Origin: an uncultured Bacillota bacterium
GTDB lineage: Bacteria; Bacillota; Dehalobacteriia; UBA4068
DNA length: 12,489 bases
Direction of reading: 5' to 3'
Assembly: GCA_934427095.1 (NCBI GenBank)
Contig: CAKRYM010000025.1
Span: 1-12,489, forward strand
The position numbers and the translations under genes were made by a program. The notes beneath the pieces were generated by a model that ran no database searches, was not told where the DNA came from, and worked only from the letters and a program-made list of their open reading frames with translations. Shown piece by piece: positions 5,989 to 12,489 of this stretch (positions are counted from its first letter, which is position 1; every line of letters starts with the position of its first letter).

Positions 5989-7795
5989 TACCGAAAAAAC
6001 ACTGCCTTTACGCAGCGCCGCAGCGAAAGAAACCTGCTGGTCAGTGGAAAATGTTTATGCGGATACCGCTCTTTGGGAGCAGGATTTGGCCTTGATTCGT
6101 CCCTTGCTGGAAAAGGCCGCCTTGTACGACGGCCATCTGGCCGAAGGCTGGGAGCTCTTCCGAGATTGCCTGCTTTGGCAGGAGGAATTAGGCCGTAAGC
6201 TGGAAAAACTCTATGTCTACGCCGCCATGAAGCGAGACGAGGACAACGGCAATTCCCTTTATCAGGGCTTGTATCAGCGGATCGAAAGCTTGTATGTGGA
6301 AGCTTCCGCCAAATTGGCTTTCTTTGCCCCGCAGGTCTTGGCCTTGCCCGAGGAAACCATGGACGCTTATTTGCGGGAACCGGCTTTACAGCTCTATACC
6401 CGCATGATTCAGGATATCCGGCGGGAAAAACCCCATATGCGCAATGAGGCGGAGGAAAAACTCCTGGCTGCCAGTGGGGAAATCGCCTCGTCTTTTGACA
6501 ATATTTATTCCATGCTTTGCGACGCGGACATGACTTTCCCGGTGATTGAGAATGAGCAGGGGGAGAAAGAGCAGCTTTCCCACGGGAATTATGTGCGCTT
6601 TTTGCGCAGCCGTGACCGCCGGGTAAGGAAAGATGCCTTTGACGGCTTGTACGCCACCTATCGCGCCCTGGGCAATACCTTGGCCGCCAATTATGTGGCT
6701 TCTGTGAAAAAGGATAATTTCTACGCTGCTGCCCATCATTATGACAGCGCCTTGGCCGCTTCCCTCTTTGGGGACAATGTGCCGGAAGAAGTTTACCGGA
6801 ATTTGATTACCACGGTGCGGAAACATCAAGGGGCAGTGGCCGATTACCTCCGGCTGAGAAAGTCTTTGCTGGGCGTGGACCAATTGCATTTGTACGACGT
6901 CTATGTGCCCCTGTTCCCGGAGCTGAAACAGGAATTCCATTGGGAAAAGGCCAAGGAAATCGTGTTAGACGCCTTGGCTCCCTTGGGGGAACAGTATGTG
7001 CGGGATTTCCGGGCAGGCTTAGACGCCCGCTGGGTGGACGTGTATGAGAATAAGGGGAAATGCTCCGGCGCCTATTCCGGCGGGGCTTATGATACTGCCC
7101 CGTATATCCTCATGAATTTCCAGAACGATTTGAACAGCGTCTTTACCTTGGCCCATGAAGGCGGCCATTCCATGCATTCCTATTACACCCGGAAAAACCA
7201 GCCCTATGTCTATGGGGATTACCGGATTTTCGTGGCGGAAGTGGCCAGCACAGTCAATGAGAATTTGCTGATTCATCATTTGCTGAACAAAGCAGAGAGC
7301 AAAGAGGAAAGCCAGTATTTGCTCAACCATTATCTGGAGGAATTCCGTACCACGGTGTTCCGGCAGACCATGTTTGCAGAATTCGAACTGAAAGCCCATG
7401 AAATGGCCCAGAACGGTGAGGCGTTAACCTTCGATAGCTTGAGCGAGATGTATTACGCTTTGAACCGGGATTATTTTGGCCCGGACGTGGTCTTGGATGA
7501 AGCCATTGCTTGGGAATGGGCGCGGATTCCCCATTTTTACCGGGCCTATTATGTGTATAAATACGCCACCGGCTTTACGGCGGCCTCGGCTTTGGCCATG
7601 GGGCTGTTGGATCCTGACCCGGCTAAGGCGGAGAAAAACCGTCAGGCTTATCTTCGCTTCCTGTCCGCTGGCTCCACCAAGGACCCCATTGATTTGCTGG
7701 CTGACGCTGGGGTGGATATGCGCTCCCCAGAAGCGGTGGAAAAGGCCCTCTCCCTCTTTGGGGATATGGTCAAACAATTAGGAGAAAAAGCATAA
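5981..7795 (+). CDS. pepF: Oligoendopeptidase F (M3 family zinc metallopeptidase)
   Basis: This is a cytoplasmic zinc peptidase that cleaves short peptides. Counted from GTG 5981 it has 604 residues, the usual PepF length. The zinc site is HEGGH at 392-396, followed by SMHSYY, with the third ligand E420 in FVAEVASTVNE. Other typical stretches are the N-terminal helical part (SVENVYADTALWEQDL), the RDRRVRKDAFDGLY segment near 210-223 and the C-terminal helical part with FYRAYYVYKYATGF. The start is chosen because residues upstream of GTG 5981 are the shifted frame of the neighbour and because the family normally begins just before this conserved segment. The gene overlaps the repeat-protein gene by 8 bases (GTGAGTGA), so translation may be coupled. 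It is followed 10 bases later by the methyltransferase gene. No signal peptide is visible. The family call is very secure. Confidence 0.95.
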   Translation: MSDTEKTLPLRSAAAKETCWSVENVYADTALWEQDLALIRPLLEKAALYDGHLAEGWELFRDCLLWQEELGRKLEKLYVYAAMKRDEDNGNSLYQGLYQRIESLYVEASAKLAFFAPQVLALPEETMDAYLREPALQLYTRMIQDIRREKPHMRNEAEEKLLAASGEIASSFDNIYSMLCDADMTFPVIENEQGEKEQLSHGNYVRFLRSRDRRVRKDAFDGLYATYRALGNTLAANYVASVKKDNFYAAAHHYDSALAASLFGDNVPEEVYRNLITTVRKHQGAVADYLRLRKSLLGVDQLHLYDVYVPLFPELKQEFHWEKAKEIVLDALAPLGEQYVRDFRAGLDARWVDVYENKGKCSGAYSGGAYDTAPYILMNFQNDLNSVFTLAHEGGHSMHSYYTRKNQPYVYGDYRIFVAEVASTVNENLLIHHLLNKAESKEESQYLLNHYLEEFRTTVFRQTMFAEFELKAHEMAQNGEALTFDSLSEMYYALNRDYFGPDVVLDEAIAWEWARIPHFYRAYYVYKYATGFTAASALAMGLLDPDPAKAEKNRQAYLRFLSAGSTKDPIDLLADAGVDMRSPEAVEKALSLFGDMVKQLGEKA

Positions 7796-7805
7796 AGGAA
7801 TCCCT

Positions 7806-8744
7806 ATGAAAGCATATACAGAGAAAGCCAAGGGCAAAGCCCCTGGCCGGCAAAAGGCCGGGCGGAAAGCCTCTGGCCCTGCCCCTAAGAAGCTGAGCGA
7901 AAAAAGCAAACCTGAGAAACCCTTTGGCGCGGAGAAAAAACGCTCTGTAACCGAGAAAAAGGCCTTCCGGCCTAAGGCTGAGCGGACGGAAGCTACGCCT
8001 AGCCCTGACACCGTAGAAGGCGTGATTTGCGGCCGTAACGCCGTGCTGGAAGCCATCAAAAGCGGCCAGACCATTAACAAGGTTTTGCTGGCTCAGGAAA
8101 CGGAAGCTGCCTTTGCCGCCTCGGTCTTTCGTCTGTGCAAAGCCCATAATATCCCTTGTCATCAGGTGCCTAGGCCCAAGCTCACGGCTTTTGCCGGCAA
8201 AGATCATCATGGGATCGCCGCGGAAATGGCGGCTATCCCTTATGTGGAAATCGAGGATATTTTGGCCCGCGCCAACGAAAAAGGGCAGAAGCCCTTTGTC
8301 CTGGTGTTGGACGGGGTGGAGGACCCCCATAATTTGGGCGCGGTGATTCGTACCGCCCTTTGCGTTGGGGCCCATGGCTTGGTGCTGCCTAGGAATCGGG
8401 CGGCGGCGGTCAATCAGACGGTGATGAAAACCAGCGCCGGTGGAGCCGCCTATTTGCCCATTGCCCGGGTGACCAATTTGAATCAGGCCAGTGGGGAATT
8501 GCAGAAAGCCGGCCTTTGGGTCATTGCCGCGGATATGGACGGCAAACCCATGTGGGAAACGGATTTGACCGGGCCTTTGGCCTTGGTCTTAGGAGCGGAA
8601 GGCCAAGGGGTCTCCCCTCTGGTGAAGAAAAACTGCGATATGGTGGTTTCCGTACCCATGCAAGGCCCCCTGGATTCTCTGAATATCAGCAATGCCGCGG
8701 CGGTATTGATGTATGAAGCTCTCCGCCAGCAGCAGGGAAAATAA
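7806..8744 (+). CDS. rlmB: 23S rRNA 2'-O-ribose methyltransferase, RlmB/TrmH (SPOUT) family, with basic N-terminal tail
   Basis: The catalytic part is a SpoU/TrmH-type SPOUT methyltransferase that uses S-adenosylmethionine. The RlmB-like substrate-binding domain begins near residue 70 (VEGVICGRNAVLEAIKSG), with the HHGIAAEM stretch at 134-141. SPOUT motif 1 is DGVEDPHNLGAVIRTA at 169-184 (N176, R182), motif 2 is LVLGAEGQGV at 260-269 (E265) and motif 3 is VPMQGPLDSLNISNAAAV at 283-300 (N293). The most likely target is G2251 of 23S rRNA, but related members modify other sites. Residues 1-68 form a Lys/Ala/Pro-rich, low-complexity basic tail absent from the compact E. coli enzyme. ATG 7806 has AAAGGA six bases upstream, overlapping the pepF stop. 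It is the last gene before a terminator. Confidence 0.9.
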   Translation: MKAYTEKAKGKAPGRQKAGRKASGPAPKKLSEKSKPEKPFGAEKKRSVTEKKAFRPKAERTEATPSPDTVEGVICGRNAVLEAIKSGQTINKVLLAQETEAAFAASVFRLCKAHNIPCHQVPRPKLTAFAGKDHHGIAAEMAAIPYVEIEDILARANEKGQKPFVLVLDGVEDPHNLGAVIRTALCVGAHGLVLPRNRAAAVNQTVMKTSAGGAAYLPIARVTNLNQASGELQKAGLWVIAADMDGKPMWETDLTGPLALVLGAEGQGVSPLVKKNCDMVVSVPMQGPLDSLNISNAAAVLMYEALRQQQGK

Positions 8745-8762
8745 GAAATTCACGCAAAAATG

Positions 8763-8792
8763 CCCCCGTAGCGTAATGCTGCGGGGGTTTTT
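8763..8792 (+). terminator. Intrinsic terminator after the rlmB gene
   Basis: A 10-base-pair stem (CCCCCGTAGC with GCTGCGGGGG, one G-T wobble) with a 5-base loop is followed by TTTTT. It lies 18 bases after the rlmB stop and closes the plus-strand operon. Confidence 0.93.
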
Positions 8793-8805
8793 AAAATCCA
8801 GAAGC

Positions 8806-8836
8806 AAAAAGGACGCTTCCGAAAGAAGCGTCCTTT
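8806..8836 (-). terminator. Intrinsic terminator after the lpdA gene
   Basis: The arms AAAGGACGCTTC (8808-8819) and GAAGCGTCCTTT (8825-8836) form a perfect 12-base-pair stem with a 5-base loop. Read on the minus strand it ends in a run of T (complement of the A run at 8806-8810), 15 bases past the lpdA stop. With the neighbouring rlmB terminator it insulates the two converging operons. It could also act on the plus strand. Confidence 0.9.
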
Positions 8837-8851
8837 CTTTATTGGTTGTCT

Positions 8852-10264
8852 TTAGCGGGTACGCTTGGGCATAGTATAAATGCTCCGGTTAATAGCTGCT
8901 TCCACCGCATCGGTTACCCCTTCATTGAAGGTGGGATGAGGCCGGACAATGGCCGCCATTTCATGAATGGTCATCCGCTGGGCAATGGCCGTGGTCAGCT
9001 CAGAGAGCATATCCGTAGCCCGGCAGCACATCATGGCTGCCCCTAAGACCACTTCGGTTTCCGCGTCAAAGACCAGCTTGATAAAGCCGCGGTCGCTTCC
9101 TTCGATCAAGGTCTTGCCATTGGCGGACATGATGTATTTGCCCACTTTGACCTGGATACCCGCTTCCTTGGCCTGGGCTTCGGTCATGCCCACGCAGGCG
9201 ATTTCCGGGTCCGTATAAATGCAGGAGGGGATCAAATCCAGCCGTGCGGCATAGGGGGCAGCGGCAATATGGGCCACGGCGGTCATGCCTTCTGCCGCTG
9301 CCTTATGGGCCAGCTGAATACCGCCGATCACATCGCCGATGGCGTAAACCCCAGGCACGCTGGTCTGGAAGTTTTCGTCCACCAGGATCAAGCCCCGCTC
9401 CATGTTCACGGAGAAGTTTTCGCCGAAGAGTCCTTCCGTATTGGCTTTACGGCCAATGGAAACCAGGACGATGTCCCCAACCACGGTTTCTTCTCCTTTT
9501 TTCCCTTCAAAGGTGCAATGGAGCTCGCCGTCAACCTTTTCCAGCTTCGTCACTTTGCTGCTGGTGTTAACGGTGACGCCGCGCTTTTTCATAATCATGG
9601 TCAGGTTCTGGGAAATGTCCTTATCCACGGTGGGCAGAATACGGTCCATGAATTCTACAATGGTGACCTGGCTGCCCAGGGTGCTGAACACCCCGGCGAA
9701 TTCGCAGCCGATGACGCCGCCGCCAATGATGACCAGGCGTTTGGGCAGCTGGCCGTCGGTTAAAATGCTATCTTCCAGCAATTCGTCGCTGGTGATGACC
9801 CCGGGGCTGTCCATGCCGGGAATGGGGGGACGGGAGGGTACGGAGCCGCTGGCAATGAGGATATTGTCCCCTTCAATGATTTCATCATTGACCTTAACCT
9901 GGCCAGGGGCCACAATGGTACCCAGGCCGTTGTAAATCGCGACTTTATTGGCGCTGAGGAGCTGCTCCACGCCGCTACGCAACTGGGCCACTACCGCGCT
10001 TTTGCGGGCGTAAATCTGCTTGGCGTCAAAGGAGATGCCTTCTGCCTTGATGCCCAGCTCCGCAAAGTCGTTTACTGCCTTATGATACAGCTCGCTGGTA
10101 TGTAACAGGGCCTTGGTGGGGATGCAGCCCCGGTTCAGGCAGGTGCCGCCAAAGTCTCTGGCTTCCACAATCGCCGTTTTCAGACCCAGCTGGGCGCTGC
10201 GAATGGCCGCGGTATAACCACCCGGGCCGCCGCCGATGACAATAAGTTGATAACGTTCAGCCAT
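8852..10264 (-). CDS. lpdA: Dihydrolipoyl dehydrogenase (E3 / glycine cleavage L protein)
   Basis: This FAD disulfide oxidoreductase reoxidises dihydrolipoyl groups and passes electrons to NAD+. The FAD-binding GGGPGG is at 11-16 and the redox disulfide is C42/C47 in GGTCLNRGCIPTK. The NAD-binding GGGVIG is at 181-186, the second FAD motif YAIGD at 307-311, and the catalytic pair H443/E448 is in RPHPTFNE. At 470 residues it has the usual length with no lipoyl domain fused at the N-terminus. ATG 10264 follows AGGAGG with a five-base spacer. Lying downstream of gcvPB and lplA, it most likely serves as the L protein of glycine cleavage, though it could also serve 2-oxoacid dehydrogenases encoded elsewhere. 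A 77-base AT-rich spacer separates it from lplA, with no clear terminator or promoter. Confidence 0.96.
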   Translation of the reverse strand: MAERYQLIVIGGGPGGYTAAIRSAQLGLKTAIVEARDFGGTCLNRGCIPTKALLHTSELYHKAVNDFAELGIKAEGISFDAKQIYARKSAVVAQLRSGVEQLLSANKVAIYNGLGTIVAPGQVKVNDEIIEGDNILIASGSVPSRPPIPGMDSPGVITSDELLEDSILTDGQLPKRLVIIGGGVIGCEFAGVFSTLGSQVTIVEFMDRILPTVDKDISQNLTMIMKKRGVTVNTSSKVTKLEKVDGELHCTFEGKKGEETVVGDIVLVSIGRKANTEGLFGENFSVNMERGLILVDENFQTSVPGVYAIGDVIGGIQLAHKAAAEGMTAVAHIAAAPYAARLDLIPSCIYTDPEIACVGMTEAQAKEAGIQVKVGKYIMSANGKTLIEGSDRGFIKLVFDAETEVVLGAAMMCCRATDMLSELTTAIAQRMTIHEMAAIVRPHPTFNEGVTDAVEAAINRSIYTMPKRTR

Positions 10265-10341
10265 AAATGCCTCCTGATTTGGTGTTCATTAAGCTTGCTT
10301 ACGACAATAATATTTTACACAAACCGCCCTTTTCCTGCTCC

Positions 10342-11313
10342 TTAAAAGCTTTCCTTTTCTAAGAGGAGGGCAATTTCCGTTGGTAAGCCCGCCTCCTTTG
10401 CTTTTTTGGCCAAGGCCTGGGAAGAAAAGGCTACGCCCATTAAGGCGGTTTCGATTTCTTTGCTCAATTCCGGCGCCAGGGAATCGGTAAAGACCTGCAC
10501 CTGCTGGACTTTCCCGCGATTTTCCTGTAAACGGAGCTCTACCTCCCCCCAGTCAAAGCGCTGGGACAAGGTCAAATCGCAGGGGATAGGCCGGCCTAAG
10601 CGCCATTCTTCGTCCGCGAACGCCTGGGTCAGCTCTGCCAACCGCGCCTGATCCAACTGGGCGGGGAACATTTCCTGAGGGACGCTACCGTACTCCTCTC
10701 CCAAGGCCTGGATTAAAGCTTCCCCTAAGCTTTCCGGGGTTAGCCCTGGCAAAAAGGTGTTTAAATTGGCTACCCGGGCTTTCACGGAGCTAATGCCCTT
10801 GGCCTGCAATTTGGCGGCAGAGGGGTTTAAGTAGCGGCCCATTTCCGCCGTATCCACGGAGATCAGCAAGGTGCCGTGGTGAAAGCAGTTTTTCCCCTCG
10901 TAAAAGGCGTTACCGGAAATCTTTTTCCCATCCACCACAATGTCGTTTCTGCCCGTGACTTCCGCGGCAATGCCCAATTTCCGCAAAGCCCGGCAAATCA
11001 CCTGTTGCTGCCGGGGGATGTCATAATGGGCCTTGGCTAAGACAAAGGTGAAGTTCAGATTCCCCAGGTCATGATAAACTGCGCCGCCGCCGCTGATACG
11101 CCGGGCCACATAGCCCCCGTCTGCGCTGATTTCCGCTACCTTACATTCCTGCCAAGCATTTTGATTCTTGCCAATGACCACGGTACGCTGGTTTTGCCAG
11201 AGATAGAGGATAACCGTGTCCGGCGCTACGGTTTCGACTAAGTATTTTTCCAGGGCTTGATTCGCATAGGGGAAATAGCCCGTACAATGGATATATGCTG
11301 TGTTTAAGGGCAT
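10342..11313 (-). CDS. lplA: Lipoate-protein ligase
   Basis: This enzyme activates lipoate with ATP and attaches it to lipoyl-domain lysines, here most plausibly the glycine cleavage H protein. In the 323-residue reading, the lipoate/AMP-binding motif RRISGGGAVYHDLGNLN is at 71-87, GRNDIVVDGKKISGNA at 121-136 holds the catalytic lysine (about K131), and HHGTLL is at 145-150. The C-terminal accessory domain covers about 240-323, so this is the longer LplA type that can act alone. I place the start at ATG 11313, because AAGGAGG (11323-11317) directly precedes it and the family begins close to this point. An in-frame ATG at 11346 would add 11 residues across the ribosome site and a hairpin. It follows gcvPB by 95 bases in the same direction. 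Confidence 0.93.
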   Translation of the reverse strand: MPLNTAYIHCTGYFPYANQALEKYLVETVAPDTVILYLWQNQRTVVIGKNQNAWQECKVAEISADGGYVARRISGGGAVYHDLGNLNFTFVLAKAHYDIPRQQQVICRALRKLGIAAEVTGRNDIVVDGKKISGNAFYEGKNCFHHGTLLISVDTAEMGRYLNPSAAKLQAKGISSVKARVANLNTFLPGLTPESLGEALIQALGEEYGSVPQEMFPAQLDQARLAELTQAFADEEWRLGRPIPCDLTLSQRFDWGEVELRLQENRGKVQQVQVFTDSLAPELSKEIETALMGVAFSSQALAKKAKEAGLPTEIALLLEKESF

Positions 11314-11316
11314 AGG

Positions 11317-11323
11317 CCTCCTT
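11317..11323 (-). promoter_or_regulatory. Ribosome binding site that fixes the lplA start
   Basis: AAGGAGG on the minus strand lies three bases before ATG 11313. The spacing is short, but it is by far the best site nearby and decides against ATG 11346. Confidence 0.7.
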
Positions 11324-11327
11324 TTCC

Positions 11328-11376
11328 TTGCGCAGCAATGGCGCAAATACCAGGGGGAGGGGCATTGCCCCTCCCC
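11328..11376 (-). other. Tandem hairpins in the gcvPB-lplA spacer
   Basis: A perfect 10-base-pair GC-rich stem lies at 11354-11363 and 11367-11376 (GGGGAGGGGC with GCCCCTCCCC, 3-base loop). A 6-base-pair stem lies at 11328-11333 and 11341-11346 (TTGCGC with GCGCAA). On the operon strand the large stem is not followed by a T run, so it does not look like a normal terminator for gcvPB. On the opposite strand it is followed by TCGTTTTT, but no plus-strand gene ends here. It may be an RNA-processing or stability element. Confidence 0.7.
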
Positions 11377-11408
11377 TCGTTTTTCGGTGTTTACTTGCTT
11401 CCCTAAAC

Positions 11409-12489
11409 TTATTCCGTGGGGAATTCGTATTTCAGGATGGGTTGCCGTGCAGCCCGGACATCGTCCAAGCGGCGTACCGGCGTATGGAAAGGCGCGTTCT
11501 TCAAGGCGTCCGGATCCTTGTGCGCTAAGTCATACAGATCCAGGAAGACCTTAGCTGCTTCTTCCAGGGTTTCCTTGGATTCGGTTTCCGTGGGTTCCAC
11601 CATCAAGGCCTCATGCACAATGAGGGGGAAGTACATGGTGGGCGGATGAATCCCGTTATCCAATAGGCCCTTGGCAATGTCCATGGCATTGCAGCCGGTT
11701 TCCTTCTTCAGATCATCCACATCCAGGACGAATTCATGCATGCAATGATCCACAAAGGCCACGGTATATTTTTCTTGCAGCAAATGCATGAGGTAATTGG
11801 CGTTCAGCACGGCGTTTTCCGCTGCTTCTCTCAAGCCTTCCGCGCCCAGAGTCAGAATATAGGTCAAAGCCCGTACCACTACGCCGAAGTTGCCGTAGAA
11901 GCTATTGACCTTGCCGATGCTCTGGGGATAATCATAGCTGAAGTCATAAATCCCGTCCTTTTCCACCACCCGGGGTACGGGCAGGAAGGGTTCCAGGATT
12001 TTCTTGCAGCCAACGCCGCCAGCCCCAGGACCACCGCCGCCATGGGGGGTAGAGAAGGTCTTATGCAAATTGGTATGGACCACGTCAAAGCCCATATCCC
12101 CAGGACGGACAATGCCCATAATGGCGTTTAAGTTGGCGCCGTCATAATAGCACAAGCCGCCAGCCTCATGAATGATGGAGGTGACTTCCTGAATATTGCT
12201 GTTAAAGCTGCCGATAGTGTTGGGGCAGGTCAGCATCAAGCCCGCGGTATCCGGGCCAACAGCCGCCCTTAAAGCGTCCATATCGATACGGCCGTCCGAG
12301 GTGGAGGGAATGTTCACCACCGTGAAGCCATTCATGTTGGCAGAAGCGGGGTTGGTGCCATGAGCGGCGTCCGGCACAATGATCTTGGTACGGCCAACGT
12401 CCCCTCTGGACATATGATAGGCCTTGATCAGCATGACGCCGGTGAATTCCCCATGGGCGCCCGCCGCAGGCTGGAAGGTGACGGCGTCC
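11409..12489 (-). CDS. gcvPB: Glycine dehydrogenase (decarboxylating) subunit 2, 5' partial
   Basis: This is the C-terminal-half subunit of the glycine cleavage P protein; with GcvPA it decarboxylates glycine by PLP chemistry and loads the aminomethyl group on the lipoylated H protein. The frame stays open to the right window edge, so the true start lies outside; the ATG at 12434 is internal. Signatures are FQPAAGAHGEFTG near the edge, VPDAAHGTNPASANMNGF, CYYDGANLNAIMG, and the PLP-lysine segment NLHKTFSTPHGGGGPG (lysine codon at 12060-12062). The C-terminus PILKYEFPTE is intact. The visible length of about 360 residues and its single-subunit character fit the split GcvPA/GcvPB type common in Bacillota. 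gcvPA, gcvH and gcvT would be expected upstream, beyond the right edge. Confidence 0.95.
   Translation of the reverse strand, partial: DAVTFQPAAGAHGEFTGVMLIKAYHMSRGDVGRTKIIVPDAAHGTNPASANMNGFTVVNIPSTSDGRIDMDALRAAVGPDTAGLMLTCPNTIGSFNSNIQEVTSIIHEAGGLCYYDGANLNAIMGIVRPGDMGFDVVHTNLHKTFSTPHGGGGPGAGGVGCKKILEPFLPVPRVVEKDGIYDFSYDYPQSIGKVNSFYGNFGVVVRALTYILTLGAEGLREAAENAVLNANYLMHLLQEKYTVAFVDHCMHEFVLDVDDLKKETGCNAMDIAKGLLDNGIHPPTMYFPLIVHEALMVEPTETESKETLEEAAKVFLDLYDLAHKDPDALKNAPFHTPVRRLDDVRAARQPILKYEFPTE

Noticed and set aside
6386..6940. 184-codon minus-strand frame opposite pepF
   Set aside because: It is antisense to conserved pepF sequence, with no family signature and no operon context. The minus frames at 7019-7399 and 7424-7777 are the same kind of shadow.
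7770..8375. 201-codon minus-strand frame opposite rlmB
   Set aside because: It is antisense to the SPOUT methyltransferase and its basic tail; its composition reflects the complement of Lys/Ala codons.
9402..9935. 177-codon plus-strand frame opposite lpdA
   Set aside because: It is a shadow of lpdA, with Ser/Pro-rich composition and no motif.
10265..10341. Possible promoter or Rex-like site in the lplA-lpdA spacer (TTGTGTAAAATATTATTG)
   Set aside because: It is AT-rich but not a palindrome of the Rex type, and no -35/-10 pair has suitable spacing.
12380..12489. Glycine riboswitch upstream of the gcv genes
   Set aside because: The start of the gcv operon lies outside the window; this stretch is coding sequence of gcvPB.

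Overview
The window looks like a chromosomal segment of a Gram-positive, anaerobic, probably spore-forming Bacillota (Clostridia-like) bacterium of moderate GC. The reasons are a LysM plus GH18 spore-cortex/germination type hydrolase, strong AGGAGG ribosome sites, a two-subunit-type glycine decarboxylase with its own lipoate ligase and dihydrolipoyl dehydrogenase, and the nickel-pincer genes larE and larC. The genus cannot be named from the sequence alone. No RNA genes, insertion sequences, prophage or CRISPR are visible. Coding density is high and no gap between genes exceeds 300 bases.

Left part (1-4289). A LysM-GH18 hydrolase (+), truncated by the window edge, converges with and slightly overlaps a small CmpB-like membrane protein gene (-). 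A hairpin terminator separates that gene from a tightly packed minus-strand operon, larE > larC > HAD phosphatase. The three genes overlap or nearly touch. LarE (sulfur transfer) and LarC (nickel insertion) are two of the three enzymes that make the nickel-pincer nucleotide cofactor of lactate racemase-type enzymes. LarB and any LarA-type user enzyme are not in the window.

Middle part (4290-8792). A 49-base divergent spacer holds the likely promoters. On the plus strand lies an operon of three genes. The first encodes an unrecognised membrane-anchored protein with long Pro-Val-Glu repeats around a four-cysteine zinc ribbon. The second is oligoendopeptidase F, which starts inside the end of the first gene. 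The third is an RlmB/TrmH-type rRNA 2'-O-methyltransferase with a long basic tail. A clean intrinsic terminator closes the operon.

Right part (8800-12489). A minus-strand glycine-cleavage cluster runs gcvPB (cut by the right edge) > lipoate-protein ligase > dihydrolipoyl dehydrogenase and ends at a second intrinsic terminator. LplA would attach lipoate to the H protein, GcvPB with an off-window GcvPA would decarboxylate glycine, and Lpd would reoxidise the lipoyl arm. The gcvPB-lplA spacer holds two hairpins.

The best candidate for something undescribed is the repeat/zinc-ribbon membrane protein coupled to PepF. The partial lar operon with a HAD phosphatase comes second. Everything else is a recognisable housekeeping family.
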